Of a DNA stretch of 56,339 nucleotides, positions 9,651 through 20,275 are shown one piece after another. This DNA comes from Hyphomicrobiales bacterium (GTDB lineage: Bacteria; Pseudomonadota; Alphaproteobacteria; Rhizobiales; Rhizobiaceae). Positions within the stretch are counted from its first letter, which is position 1, and the number at the start of each line of letters is the position of its first letter. The position numbers and the translations under genes are program-made. The notes beneath the pieces were generated by a model. The model worked only from the letters and a program-made list of their open reading frames with translations. It did no database searches and had not been told where the DNA came from. Location of the stretch: contig UCJH01000068.1 in NCBI GenBank assembly GCA_900472785.1, positions 40,714-97,052 on the forward strand. The letters run 5' to 3'.

Positions 9651-10355
9651 ATGCGCGAGATCATCTTCGATACGGAAACCACGGGCCTCGACAATCGGCA
9701 GGACCGCGTCATCGAAATCGGCGGCATCGAGCTCGACAACCATTTCCCGACGGGACGGACCTTTCACGTCTATATCAATCCGGGCGACCGGAAGGTGCAT
9801 CCGGACGCCCTGGCCGTTCACGGCATCACCGACGATTTCCTGAAGGACAAGCCGGCTTTCGCCCAGATCGTCAACGAGCTTGTCAGCTTCTTCGAAGGCG
9901 CGCGCTGGGTCGCGCACAACGCCACCTTCGACATGGGCTTCATCAATGCGGAGTTCGCGCGGCTCGACCTGCCGTCAATCTCCAACGATCTGGTGACCGA
10001 CACGCTGTCGCTTGCCCGCCGCAAGCATCCGATGGGGCCGAACTCGCTCGATGCATTGTGCCGGCGCTACGGCATCGACAATTCGCATCGCACAAAACAC
10101 GGCGCCTTGCTCGACTCCGAACTCCTGGCCGAAGTCTATATCGAGATGATCGGCGGCCGCCAGGCGGCACTCGGCCTGATGTCGGGCCAGAGCCGCGGCG
10201 AGATTGCCGACACCGACGAAACCATCGTGCCGACGGGGCAGCGGCCGCATCCCCTGCCGTCGCGATTGAGCGAAGCGGATCTTACACATCACGCGGCTCT
10301 GGTGGCAAAGATCGGTGCCAAAGCGATCTGGGCCAAATACGATCCGTCCCTCTAA
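9651..10355 (+). CDS. dnaQ: DnaQ, DNA polymerase III epsilon (proofreading 3'-5' exonuclease)
   Basis: Proofreading subunit of the replicative polymerase. 234 residues. The DEDDh exonuclease residues are visible: DTETTGL at 6-12 (Asp and Glu), VAHNATFDMGF (Asp), and HRTKHGALLDSELLAEVY (His and Asp). The C-terminal part past about residue 180 is the less conserved alpha-subunit tether. A GGGAAGAG ribosome site precedes the ATG. It faces secB tail to tail. Confidence 0.95.
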   Translation: MREIIFDTETTGLDNRQDRVIEIGGIELDNHFPTGRTFHVYINPGDRKVHPDALAVHGITDDFLKDKPAFAQIVNELVSFFEGARWVAHNATFDMGFINAEFARLDLPSISNDLVTDTLSLARRKHPMGPNSLDALCRRYGIDNSHRTKHGALLDSELLAEVYIEMIGGRQAALGLMSGQSRGEIADTDETIVPTGQRPHPLPSRLSEADLTHHAALVAKIGAKAIWAKYDPSL

Positions 10356-10365
10356 AAAATGCGCA

Positions 10366-10397
10366 TAAAAAATGCCCGGCTCGCGAAAGCCGGGCAT
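10366..10397 (-). terminator. Rho-independent terminator after secB
   Basis: Ten-bp stem ATGCCCGGCT / AGCCGGGCAT with a 6-nt loop at 10372-10397; on the minus strand it is followed by TTTTTTA. There is no T-run on the plus side, so it serves secB rather than dnaQ, though the hairpin may also stabilise dnaQ mRNA ends. Confidence 0.85.
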
Positions 10398-10419
10398 CGA
10401 TCTCGAATTCTGAAAATGA

Positions 10420-10914
10420 TCAGTTCGCGTTGTTTGCAACCTGCGTGCGGACCTTGTCCTCGGCCATGCGCTGCGTAAACATCTGCGCGAAATCGATCGG
10501 GTCGATGAGCAGCGGCGGGAAGCCGCCATTGCGCGTCGCGTCGGAAACGATCTGGCGGGCGAACGGGAACAGCAGGCGCGGGCATTCGATGAACAGCAGC
10601 GGCAGCATGTGTTCCTGCGGGAAACCGGCGATGCGGAACACGCCGCCATAGGTCAGCTCGACGTTGAACAGCATCTTGTCGCCGTCCTTGGCTTCCGCGG
10701 TCAGCGACAGAACGACATCGAATTCCGTCTCGGAGAGCGGATTGGCGTTGACGTTTACATTGATGTTGATGGCTGGCGCCTTGTCGCGGGCCTGCAGCGA
10801 ACGCGGTGCGCCCGGATTCTCGAAGGAGAGATCCTTGATGTACTGGGCCAGAATGTTCAGGGACGGGCTTTCGGCCGCGGGTGCCGTGCCATTGGATGCT
10901 GTTTCGGTCGTCAT
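10420..10914 (-). CDS. secB: SecB, protein-export chaperone
   Basis: Tetrameric chaperone that keeps precursors unfolded and delivers them to SecA. 164 residues from the ATG at 10914 ([13 protein letters not shown]); the frame is open 44 codons further upstream, but an AAGG site next to this ATG and the family length support it. Conserved blocks include [39 protein letters not shown], and [21 protein letters not shown] with [18 protein letters not shown]. It follows fxsA by 82 bp on the same strand. Confidence 0.95.
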   Translation of the reverse strand: MTTETASNGTAPAAESPSLNILAQYIKDLSFENPGAPRSLQARDKAPAININVNVNANPLSETEFDVVLSLTAEAKDGDKMLFNVELTYGGVFRIAGFPQEHMLPLLFIECPRLLFPFARQIVSDATRNGGFPPLLIDPIDFAQMFTQRMAEDKVRTQVANNAN

Positions 10915-10996
10915 AAGGCCTTTTCCTTCGGACTTCAATTTGGTGACGCCGTCTAGCATTTCACAGGAAGGCTTACAACCCTTGGAGCCGAAGGGC

Positions 10997-11512
10997 TCAG
11001 CCGAGGCGGTCCTTGCCGTCAGGGCCGGGCCGGCGCTGGTCGTCATGGGAAAAATCGCCCTCGTCCAGATCGATCACCTTGGGACCGCCGCGTGTGAAGG
11101 GCCCGCCGGGCGTGTCCGCACCGCGGCGAAATCCGGCCCCGCCGGTCGTCGTCACGATGGTCAGGCGGCTCTTCAGCAATGTCCATGCCGCCTCGCGCAC
11201 CGGCGGAATGAACAGCAGAAGGCCGAGCACGTCGGTGAGGAAACCGGGAATGATCAGGAGGAAGGCGGCAAAGACGATCATCACCCCATGCACCAGTTCC
11301 CGGCCCGGATCGACGCCCCGGCCGGTGGTGTCGCGAATGCGGCGCAGAACCCCCAGGCCCTGAACGCGCAGCAGCACGGCACCGACCACACCGCTCAAAA
11401 GAACCAGCAGCAACGTCGTCCCGATGCCGACTTCACGACCGACAAACACGAAGGTCGCGATCTCGGCCAGCGGCAATGCCAGAAGGAAAAGGGGGATCAA
11501 CAGGGAACGCAT
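10997..11512 (-). CDS. fxsA: FxsA-family membrane protein
   Basis: 171 residues from ATG 11512 ([18 protein letters not shown]). FxsA proteins are small inner-membrane proteins; in E. coli, overproduction relieves exclusion of phage T7 by the F plasmid, but the normal role is unknown. Hydrophobic segments: [43 protein letters not shown] and [27 protein letters not shown], the last a family signature. The C-terminal 45 residues are hydrophilic and Gly/Asp-rich. Divergent from timA; secB is next downstream. Confidence 0.88.
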   Translation of the reverse strand: MRSLLIPLFLLALPLAEIATFVFVGREVGIGTTLLLVLLSGVVGAVLLRVQGLGVLRRIRDTTGRGVDPGRELVHGVMIVFAAFLLIIPGFLTDVLGLLLFIPPVREAAWTLLKSRLTIVTTTGGAGFRRGADTPGGPFTRGGPKVIDLDEGDFSHDDQRRPGPDGKDRLG

Positions 11513-11569
11513 CGTGTCCGCTCGGGTAAAAGGGGTCGGCAAAGCCCGGCTATTCCGGTCAAAGAAGTG

Positions 11570-11607
11570 ATATAGTCATTTGAATGATCGTGACATGCAG
11601 ACTATAT
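11570..11607. repeat. Inverted repeat in the fxsA/timA divergent promoter region
   Basis: Eight-bp arms ATATAGTC (11570-11577) and GACTATAT (11600-11607), 22 bp apart, in the 136-bp region between divergent genes. They could be a two-turn operator or simply two facing -10 elements. Confidence 0.4.
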
Positions 11608-11648
11608 GGGGTAAGCGCAAGAAATTTTAACAGCGGTTCTGGGTGGAA

Positions 11649-12347
11649 ATGGGCTCTTTTGACTTCGTCACATTGTTTTTTCTGGTTGCTGCGGTGATCA
11701 TATTCCTCCAGCTGCGCAGCGTCCTTGGCAGAAGGACAGGCAACGAACGCCCGCCGGTCGATCCCTATTCTCCCCGCGAAGCGGCCGAAGGTCCCGAGGC
11801 TTCTGGCAAGGTGGTGCAATTGCCCCGCCGTGACGGCACCGGTGAGGAGATTTCACGCTATGCCGACATCGATACCTTCACAAAGGCCGGCACGCCGCTC
11901 AACGACGCATTGCGCCGCATGCTTGATTCGGATCCCAATTTCGACCCGAAGGAATTCGTCAACGGCGCCAAGATGGCCTATGAGATGATCGTCATGGCTT
12001 TTGCCGATGGCGACCGCAAGACGCTGAAGGGACTTCTGTCCCGCGAGGTCTATGAGGGTTTCGACGCGGCGATCGCGGATCGCGAAAGCAAGGGCGAGGT
12101 CGTCAAGTCCACCTTCGTCGGTATCGAGAAGGCCGACATGGTTCATGCCGAAATCAAGGACAGCGAAGCCAACATCACCCTGCGCATCATCAGCCAGTTG
12201 ATTTCCGCCACCTACGACAAGGCCGGCGCCGTCATCGACGGCGATGCGGAAGCCGTGTCCGAGGTCAACGATCTCTGGACCTTTGCCCGCGACATCCGTT
12301 CGCGCGATCCGAACTGGAAGCTGATCGCCACGGAATCGGAAAACTGA
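11649..12347 (+). CDS. Tim44/TimA-like membrane-anchored protein
   Basis: 232 residues from ATG 11649 (a GTG two codons earlier is possible). One N-terminal membrane helix, FVTLFFLVAAVIIFLQL, is followed by a basic/Pro-rich linker (SVLGRRTGNERPPVDPYSP) and a C-terminal Tim44-like domain (about 95-232: FDPKEFVNGAKMAYEMIVMAFADGDRKTLKGLLSREVYEGF), related to mitochondrial Tim44 and MRPL45. TimA proteins of alphaproteobacteria are membrane-tethered with the domain in the cytoplasm; the exact role is not settled. 9 bp before mltA. Confidence 0.85.
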   Translation: MGSFDFVTLFFLVAAVIIFLQLRSVLGRRTGNERPPVDPYSPREAAEGPEASGKVVQLPRRDGTGEEISRYADIDTFTKAGTPLNDALRRMLDSDPNFDPKEFVNGAKMAYEMIVMAFADGDRKTLKGLLSREVYEGFDAAIADRESKGEVVKSTFVGIEKADMVHAEIKDSEANITLRIISQLISATYDKAGAVIDGDAEAVSEVNDLWTFARDIRSRDPNWKLIATESEN

Positions 12348-12356
12348 TCGGCGGGC

Positions 12357-13469
12357 GTGATGGATTTCGATGTGCAGCGGGTCGGCTTTGCGGATCTTCC
12401 CGGATGGGCGGACGACAATCCGGCGCCGCTGCTGGCGGCTCTTGAGCGCTGCCGCCGGCATGTGACCGAGATCAAGCCGTACAAGACCGGCGCGTTTGGT
12501 CTTGCCACCGCAGACCTCATGCCCGCGTTTGAGGCTGCCCGTTCGGTTGAGACCAGCGATGCCGGTGCGGCGCGGGCCTTTTTTGAAGCTCAATTCGTGC
12601 CGTTCCGGATCGTCCGCGCTGATGGCGAGGCCGGGTTTGTCACCGCCTTCTACGAGCCCGACGTTTTCGTCAGCGCGGTTGCGGACGAGACCTATCGTTA
12701 TCCTTTCTATCGCCGCCCTCTGGATCTGGTCGATGTCGACGAAACAAACCGTCCGTCGGACCTCGATGCCTACTTCGCCTTCGGGCAGGAACGAGCAGAC
12801 GGGATTGGCGAATATCCGGACCGCAAGGCGATCGAGCAGGGATATCTTGAAGGACGGGGTCTGGAGATCGCCTATGCGCGCTCGCTGGTCGATGTGTTCT
12901 TCGCCCATGTGCAGGGCGCCGCGCGCCTGGTCTATCCGGATGGGTCCGTCCGCCGGATCACCTATGCGGCCAAGACCGGCCACCCGTTTTCGGCGGTCGG
13001 CAAGCTGCTGATCGAGCGTGGCGCCATCGATGCCGCGACGGTTTCGATGCAGTCGATCCGGCAGTGGCTGGCCGATCATCCGGACGAGGCGCAATCCGTG
13101 CTCTGGCACAATCGCTCCTTCATCTTCTTTCGCGAAGCCGAGGTCTCCGATCCGGCGCTTGGTCCGGTCGCGGCTGCCAAGGTGCCGCTCGAACCCGGGC
13201 GGTCGCTGGCCGTCGACCGGATCATCCATACCTTCGGCGTTCCGTTTTTCATTGCAAGCGACAGCCTGACCCACATCGATGGCGGCAGGCCGTTCCGCCG
13301 GCTGATGCTGGCGCTCGATACCGGCTCCGCCATCGTCGGGCCGGCGCGCGGCGATATCTTCACCGGCTCCGGCGACGAGGCCGGCCGGCTGGCCGGCTCG
13401 GTGCGCAATGCCGCTACGTTTTTCGTCTTGATTCCGAAGGCGGCCGCGACAAGATACGGTCATGGCTAA
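12357..13469 (+). CDS. mltA: MltA-family lytic murein transglycosylase
   Basis: Peptidoglycan-cleaving transglycosylase (1,6-anhydroMurNAc-forming). 370 residues from GTG 12357, or one fewer from the ATG right after it. The MltA domain spans about 60-290 (VTAFYEPDVFVSAV, YPDGSVRRITYAAKTGHPFSAVGKLL, IRQWLADHPDEAQSVLWHNRSFIFF), followed by the 3D domain with LALDTGSAIVGPARGDIFTG carrying the conserved aspartates. No signal peptide or lipobox is visible, which is odd for a periplasmic enzyme. Overlaps smr by 8 bp. Confidence 0.9.
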   Translation: MMDFDVQRVGFADLPGWADDNPAPLLAALERCRRHVTEIKPYKTGAFGLATADLMPAFEAARSVETSDAGAARAFFEAQFVPFRIVRADGEAGFVTAFYEPDVFVSAVADETYRYPFYRRPLDLVDVDETNRPSDLDAYFAFGQERADGIGEYPDRKAIEQGYLEGRGLEIAYARSLVDVFFAHVQGAARLVYPDGSVRRITYAAKTGHPFSAVGKLLIERGAIDAATVSMQSIRQWLADHPDEAQSVLWHNRSFIFFREAEVSDPALGPVAAAKVPLEPGRSLAVDRIIHTFGVPFFIASDSLTHIDGGRPFRRLMLALDTGSAIVGPARGDIFTGSGDEAGRLAGSVRNAATFFVLIPKAAATRYGHG

Positions 13470-14025
13470 GGAAAAGAAGCTCTCCAGCGAAGACCGCATC
13501 CTGTGGGGCAAGGTCGCGCGCTCCACACGTCCGCTTCCCGGCCGGATGGAGGATCTGAAAGGCTTCGAGGAACCGGTCGCCGAACCGGAAAAGCCTGTGC
13601 CGGTCGTCATCAAGGAAGGCAAGTCGCTGGCCGAGGCCTTTGGCGCCGATGCAACCACCCAGAAGAAGGCACCGCCAAAGCTTCATCAGCCGCTTGAAAA
13701 ACCGGTGAAGCGCAAACTCGCGAAAGGCCATCTGACGCTGGAGGCGCGTATCGACCTGCACGGCATGATCCAGAGCGAGGCCCATGGTTTTCTGTTGCAT
13801 TTCCTGCTGCGGGCGCATGATCGCGGTCTGCGGCATGTGCTTGTCATCACCGGAAAGGGCACCTCGCTCGGCAGCGACGGCGCCCTGAAGCGCGCGGTGC
13901 CGATGTGGTTTTCGCTGCCGGAGTTCCGGACGCTGATTTCGTCCTATGAACCGGCCGCGCGCAACCATGGCGGCGACGGCGCACTTTATGTGCGACTGGC
14001 GCGGGTGCGGGGCGAAACCGCGTGA
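13462..14025 (+). CDS. Smr (MutS2 C-terminal)-domain protein
   Basis: 187 residues. The first 95 are charged and probably flexible (MAKEKKLSSEDRILWGKVARSTRPLPG). The Smr domain begins at EARIDLHGMIQSEAHGFLLHFL and contains LRHVLVITGKG, the LDxH and TGxG motifs of Smr nucleases. Stand-alone Smr proteins have been linked to RNA/DNA nicking and ribosome rescue; the role here is unknown. Starts inside the end of mltA; its stop overlaps the next gene (GTGA). Confidence 0.88.
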   Translation: MAKEKKLSSEDRILWGKVARSTRPLPGRMEDLKGFEEPVAEPEKPVPVVIKEGKSLAEAFGADATTQKKAPPKLHQPLEKPVKRKLAKGHLTLEARIDLHGMIQSEAHGFLLHFLLRAHDRGLRHVLVITGKGTSLGSDGALKRAVPMWFSLPEFRTLISSYEPAARNHGGDGALYVRLARVRGETA

Positions 14026-14396
14026 CGCCGTTCGGAGAGGCAATGCATGCGCTGCGCCGCCAGAAGGGCGTATCGCAGAAGGAAATGGCTAAGGCGATCG
14101 GCATATCGGCCGCCTATCTGTCGGCGCTCGAGCATGGAAAGCGTGGGGCGCCGAGCTTTGAATTCCTGCAACGCGTCGCCGGCTATTTCAATGTGATCTG
14201 GGACGAGGCCGACGAACTCTTCCGGCTCGCCGCCCTGTCGGACCCAAGGGTGGTGGTCGATACGGCCGGACTTTCGCCCGCTCATACGGCGTTTGCAAAT
14301 CGTCTGGCCGTCCGGATCAGCATGCTTTCCGTCGAAACCGTCGCCAGTTTGGAAGATGTTTTGGAAAAAGCCCGGTTTGCTGATAATGAACTGTGA
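14022..14396 (+). CDS. XRE-family helix-turn-helix regulator
   Basis: 124 residues, GTG start overlapping the smr stop. HTH_3 domain at about 5-62: GEAMHALRRQKGVSQKEMAKAIGISAAYLSALEHGKR, with the recognition helix in the AAYLSALE part. The rest (LAALSDPRVVVDTAGLSPAHTAFANRLAVRI) looks like a short helical dimerisation tail. Last gene of the timA-mltA-smr-xre run and 138 bp before gyrB. Targets are unknown. Confidence 0.85.
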   Translation: MTPFGEAMHALRRQKGVSQKEMAKAIGISAAYLSALEHGKRGAPSFEFLQRVAGYFNVIWDEADELFRLAALSDPRVVVDTAGLSPAHTAFANRLAVRISMLSVETVASLEDVLEKARFADNEL

Positions 14397-14484
14397 TGAT
14401 CCCCTGTTTTCTGCCGCTTCAGGCCGTGCAGGATTTTGGAACCATGGACAAATTCCCTATAGTCCGGAAGGCATTGCGAGGGTG

Positions 14485-14497
14485 ATTCGGACCGAAT
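14485..14497. promoter_or_regulatory. Palindrome upstream of gyrB
   Basis: ATTCGG-A-CCGAAT, a perfect 6-1-6 palindrome ending 37 bp before the gyrB start codon. It may be an operator or a leader hairpin; the sequence alone does not decide. Confidence 0.35.
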
Positions 14498-14534
14498 TGC
14501 CGCCGCTCGAAAACCCTGGAAAGACCCACGCTGA

Positions 14535-16970
<2,436 letters not shown>

Positions 16971-16999
16971 GATCATCCGCGCAGGTTTGATCACATTAA

Positions 17000-17035
17000 A
17001 AAAACCACGCTTTCCGGCCGGAAAGCGTGGTTTTT
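17000..17035. terminator. Bidirectional terminator between gyrB and the nitroreductase
   Basis: Perfect palindrome: AACCACGCTTTCC followed by GGCC and the mirrored arm, flanked by A and T runs on both sides, so it can end both convergent genes. Confidence 0.92.
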
Positions 17036-17053
17036 CTCTGTGTGCAGCTTTGA

Positions 17054-17656
17054 TTATTCGGCAGTGAAAGTGCCGTTGAAAGCGATTTCGGCGAGCGGCC
17101 GGCGCGGGCTGGGAGTCTCGCGGGCCTGCAGATAATCCGGAAGCTGCGACTTGTCGCCGGGCTTGCCGATCGCAACCGCGGCCTCGACGCGGTAGCCTTC
17201 CGGAATGCCGAGGATTTCGACTGCCTTGTCGAAATGAATGCCGGTCATGCCATGAGCCTGAAAACCGTCAAGCTGCGCCTGCTGGGCGATTGCACCCCAA
17301 GCCGCGCCCGCATCGAAGCTGTGGCTGTGCGAGAGTTTGGATTCGGTGGCGCCCGGTGCGGTAAAATGCGTTTTCGAAATGACGATGACCAGCGCGGCTG
17401 CCGATTTTGCCCAGCCCTGGTTGAAATCGTTGAGGATCGGGAAAATCGTGTCCCATTGCTCTGTGCCGCGCAGCGCATAGACGAAACGCCAGGGCTGCGA
17501 ATTGAAGGCGGAGGGCGCCCAGCGCCCGGCTTCCAGAATGGTCAGCAGTTCCGCCTCCGATAGGGTGGTATCGGCAAAGGCGCGAGGCGACCAGCGATTG
17601 AGAAACATCGATTCGATGGGGAAGTCGGCTTGGCGGTGGTTGCTTTGCGTGCTCAT
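17054..17656 (-). CDS. FMN-dependent nitroreductase-family protein
   Basis: 200 residues from ATG 17656 (MSTQSNHRQADFPIES); the frame is open 10 codons further but this is the first ATG-type start. Family features: FLNRWSPRAFADTTLSE at the start (FMN phosphate-binding Arg/Ser), LLTILEAGRWAPSAFNSQPWRFVYA, and the C-terminal PRRPLAEI. It probably reduces quinones or nitro compounds with NAD(P)H; the physiological substrate cannot be told. Convergent with gyrB. The 263-bp region upstream carries the candidate gabD operator. Confidence 0.87.
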   Translation of the reverse strand: MSTQSNHRQADFPIESMFLNRWSPRAFADTTLSEAELLTILEAGRWAPSAFNSQPWRFVYALRGTEQWDTIFPILNDFNQGWAKSAAALVIVISKTHFTAPGATESKLSHSHSFDAGAAWGAIAQQAQLDGFQAHGMTGIHFDKAVEILGIPEGYRVEAAVAIGKPGDKSQLPDYLQARETPSPRRPLAEIAFNGTFTAE

Positions 17657-17720
17657 GGCGATTGTTCCTGTGCAGCGGCCCGCCATCCCCTTTGGAACCG
17701 GCGTCGGCCGAATAAGATAG

Positions 17721-17732
17721 TGTCTATTCTAC
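17721..17732 (+). promoter_or_regulatory. Candidate operator 1 of the sugar locus (gabD upstream)
   Basis: TGTCTATTCTAC. It shares its first eight bases and the following TA with the site before uxaA (TGTCTATTGTAG), and lies about 190 bp before gabD. Proposed target of the GntR protein at 21383-22261; inference from motif sharing only. Confidence 0.4.
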
Positions 17733-17919
17733 CGCGCCGGGCAGGGCGCGGTGAAGGCAGCGTTTCTGAGATGGACTGTTTCCGTGGCGAAGACAAAGTA
17801 CGGATTTTCTTTTTGGAACGCATGGGCAGGATTTTGGCCTAATATTGAAGCGTGTCCCTGTCGACATTCCGAAATAACTTGTATAAGTTCTGCAAAGTTT
17901 TTGAAAAAGGATTGCTGCG

Positions 17920-19380
17920 ATGACCATCACCCTGAAAGACCCTTCGCTTTTCCGTCAGGCCGCTCTTGTCGGGGGTGAGTGGATCGAGGCCGATCCGAAG
18001 ACCGGCATTGCCGTCAACAACCCGGCAACGGGCGAGATCATCGGCCATGTGCCGAAGCTGGGTGGTGCGGAAACCAGAACGGCCATTGAGGCGGCCCGGG
18101 TCGCGCAGAAGGGCTGGGCTGCCCGCACCGCCAAGGAACGTTGCGGCATCCTGCGCAAATGGTTCGACCTGATGATCGAAAACAAGGAGGATCTTGGCCG
18201 CATCCTGACACTGGAACAGGGCAAGCCGCTGGCCGAAGCCACGGGCGAGATCGTCTATGGCGCAAGCTTCATCGACTGGTTTGCCGAGGAAGGCCGCCGG
18301 ATCTATGGCGATCTCATCCCCGGCCACCAGCCCGACAAGCGCCTGATGGTCATGAAGCAGCCGATCGGCGTCGTCGCCGCGATCACGCCCTGGAACTTCC
18401 CGAACGCGATGATCACCCGCAAGGCTGGCCCGGCCTTTGCCGCGGGCTGCGCCATGGTCCTGAAGCCCGCCTCGCAGACGCCGTTCTCGGCGATCGCGAT
18501 CGCGCTTCTGGCCGAACGCGCCGGGCTTCCGAAGGGTCTGTTCAGCGTCATCACAGGTTCTGCCGTGGCGATCGGTGCCGAGATGACGTCGAACCCGACC
18601 GTGCGCAAGCTGACCTTCACCGGATCGACCGAAATCGGCATGGAACTCTACAAGCAGAGCGCCCCGACGATCAAGAAACTGGGCCTGGAACTCGGTGGCA
18701 ACGCACCGTTCATCGTCTTCGACGACGCCGATCTCGATGCTGCCGTCGAGGGTGCGCTGATCGCCAAGTTCCGCAACAACGGCCAGACCTGCGTCTGCGC
18801 CAACCGGATCTATGTGCAGGAGGGCGTCTATGACGCCTTTTCCGAGAAGCTGGCTGCCGCTGTCGGCAAGCTGAAGACGGGCAACGGCATGGACGAGGGT
18901 GTCATTCTCGGCCCGCTGATCGACAAGGCAGCGCTGGAAAAGGTGCAGGAACACATTGCCGATGCGCTCGGCAAGGGTGCCAAGGTGCTGCAGGGCGGCA
19001 AGGCGCATGCGCTCGGCGGCACCTTCTTCGAGGCGACGATCCTCGGCGACGTCACCAAGGACATGGCCGTGGCCCGCGAGGAAACCTTCGGGCCGCTCGC
19101 GCCGCTGTTCAAGTTCAGGAACGAGGCCGACGTCGTCGAACAGGCCAATGACACGGAATTCGGTCTCGCATCCTATTTCTACGCCCGCGACCTGTCGCGC
19201 GTCTTCCGCGTCGCCGAGGCGCTGGAATATGGCATGGTCGGCGTCAATACAGGCCTCATCTCGACGGCGGAAGCGCCGTTCGGCGGCGTCAAGCTTTCCG
19301 GTCTTGGCCGCGAAGGCTCGAAATACGGCATCGAGGAATTCGTCGAGGTCAAATATGTCTGCCTCGGCGGTATCGCCTGA
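17920..19380 (+). CDS. gabD: Aldehyde dehydrogenase, succinate-semialdehyde dehydrogenase (GabD) type
   Basis: NAD(P)+-dependent oxidation of an aldehyde to an acid; best match by eye is GabD, the last step of GABA breakdown. 486 residues. Catalytic Glu257 in GLELGGNAPFIVF and Cys291 in NNGQTCVCANR; cofactor block GVVAAITPWNFPNAM and FTGSTEIG. The C-terminus GREGSKYGIEEFVEVKYVCLG is typical of GabD. It has its own terminator. A motif shared with the neighbouring sugar locus lies upstream, so it may oxidise the aldehyde released by the HpaI-type aldolase next door instead of, or besides, succinate semialdehyde. Confidence 0.88.
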   Translation: MTITLKDPSLFRQAALVGGEWIEADPKTGIAVNNPATGEIIGHVPKLGGAETRTAIEAARVAQKGWAARTAKERCGILRKWFDLMIENKEDLGRILTLEQGKPLAEATGEIVYGASFIDWFAEEGRRIYGDLIPGHQPDKRLMVMKQPIGVVAAITPWNFPNAMITRKAGPAFAAGCAMVLKPASQTPFSAIAIALLAERAGLPKGLFSVITGSAVAIGAEMTSNPTVRKLTFTGSTEIGMELYKQSAPTIKKLGLELGGNAPFIVFDDADLDAAVEGALIAKFRNNGQTCVCANRIYVQEGVYDAFSEKLAAAVGKLKTGNGMDEGVILGPLIDKAALEKVQEHIADALGKGAKVLQGGKAHALGGTFFEATILGDVTKDMAVAREETFGPLAPLFKFRNEADVVEQANDTEFGLASYFYARDLSRVFRVAEALEYGMVGVNTGLISTAEAPFGGVKLSGLGREGSKYGIEEFVEVKYVCLGGIA

Positions 19381-19401
19381 GATAGACTGCGCTTCCTTGG
19401 A

Positions 19402-19433
19402 AAGCCGGCCGGATTGTTCTGGCCGGCTTTTTT
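19402..19433 (+). terminator. Rho-independent terminator after gabD
   Basis: Nine-bp stem AAGCCGGCC / GGCCGGCTT with a 10-nt loop and a T6 tail, 21 bp after the stop codon. Confidence 0.9.
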
Positions 19434-19474
19434 GATTCCGGCTAAGGATTGTCATCGCTACAAGGGAGACAAGC

Positions 19475-20275
19475 ATGCCTGCACCGAAAAACCTGTTCAA
19501 GGCAGCCTTGCGCGAGGATCGTTTCCAGCTTGGGCTCTGGGTGGCGCTGGCAAGCCCCTATGCGGCCGAAATCCTCAGTGGCAGCGGATATGACTGGCTT
19601 TTGATCGACGGGGAACATGGACCGAACGACATTCCGCTGCTTGCGGCGCAGATCCAGGCGCTGGCTGGCTCCGGCAGCCATCCGATCGTGCGCCTGCCGA
19701 TCGGCGAGACCTGGCTGATCAAGCAGATTCTCGATGCCGGCGCCCAGACGCTTCTGATTCCGATGGTAGAATCGGTGGAGCAGGCGCAAGCGCTGGTGCG
19801 CGCCGTGCGCTATCCGCCGCATGGCATCCGCGGCGTCGGTGCAGCGCTCGGACGAGCCTCGCAATTCAGCCGGATCGGCGACTACCTCGAGACGGCCAAT
19901 GACGAAATCTGCCTGCTTCTGCAGATCGAAAGCCGTGCCGGGCTTGCGGTGATCGATGCCGTGGCGGAGCTGGATGGGGTCGATGGCGTCTTCATCGGAC
20001 CGTCCGACCTGGCTGCCGATATGGGCCTCCTCGGAAAACCGGGCTCTCCTGAAGTGCTCGCAGCGATCACCGATGCATTCGAGCGCATCAAGCGGGCCGG
20101 CAAGGCACGGGGCATCATGACGCTCGATCTCGATCAGGCGCGGCGCTATCGCGACCTCGGAGCGACTTTCATGGCCATCGGCACCGACGTCACGCTGCTG
20201 GTCAGCGCGACGACGCAGTTGCGCGAGGCGTTTTTATACGGTGAAGGCAAGGCGACGTCCGTATCCGGCTACTGA
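19475..20275 (+). CDS. HpcH/HpaI-family 2-keto-3-deoxy acid aldolase
   Basis: Class II (metal-dependent) aldolase that releases pyruvate from 2-keto-3-deoxy or 4-hydroxy-2-keto acids. 266 residues. His48 in IDGEHGPND is the catalytic base, Arg71-type block PIVRLPIGE, metal-ligand Glu in LLQIESRAGL and Asp in IGPSDLAADMGLLG. Relatives include HpaI, GarL and YfaU/RhmA; which one fits best cannot be read by eye. In this locus it could cleave 2-keto-3-deoxygluconate or deoxyfuconate. Its TGA abuts the stop codon of the convergent uxaB-like gene (TGATCA). Confidence 0.88.
   Translation: MPAPKNLFKAALREDRFQLGLWVALASPYAAEILSGSGYDWLLIDGEHGPNDIPLLAAQIQALAGSGSHPIVRLPIGETWLIKQILDAGAQTLLIPMVESVEQAQALVRAVRYPPHGIRGVGAALGRASQFSRIGDYLETANDEICLLLQIESRAGLAVIDAVAELDGVDGVFIGPSDLAADMGLLGKPGSPEVLAAITDAFERIKRAGKARGIMTLDLDQARRYRDLGATFMAIGTDVTLLVSATTQLREAFLYGEGKATSVSGY

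Noticed and set aside
11853-13658. 601-codon frame antisense to timA, mltA and smr
   Set aside because: Covers three well-supported genes in the opposite direction and has no recognisable domain.
17839-19500. 553-codon frame antisense to gabD
   Set aside because: Composition-driven shadow; GabD catalytic residues are in the plus strand.
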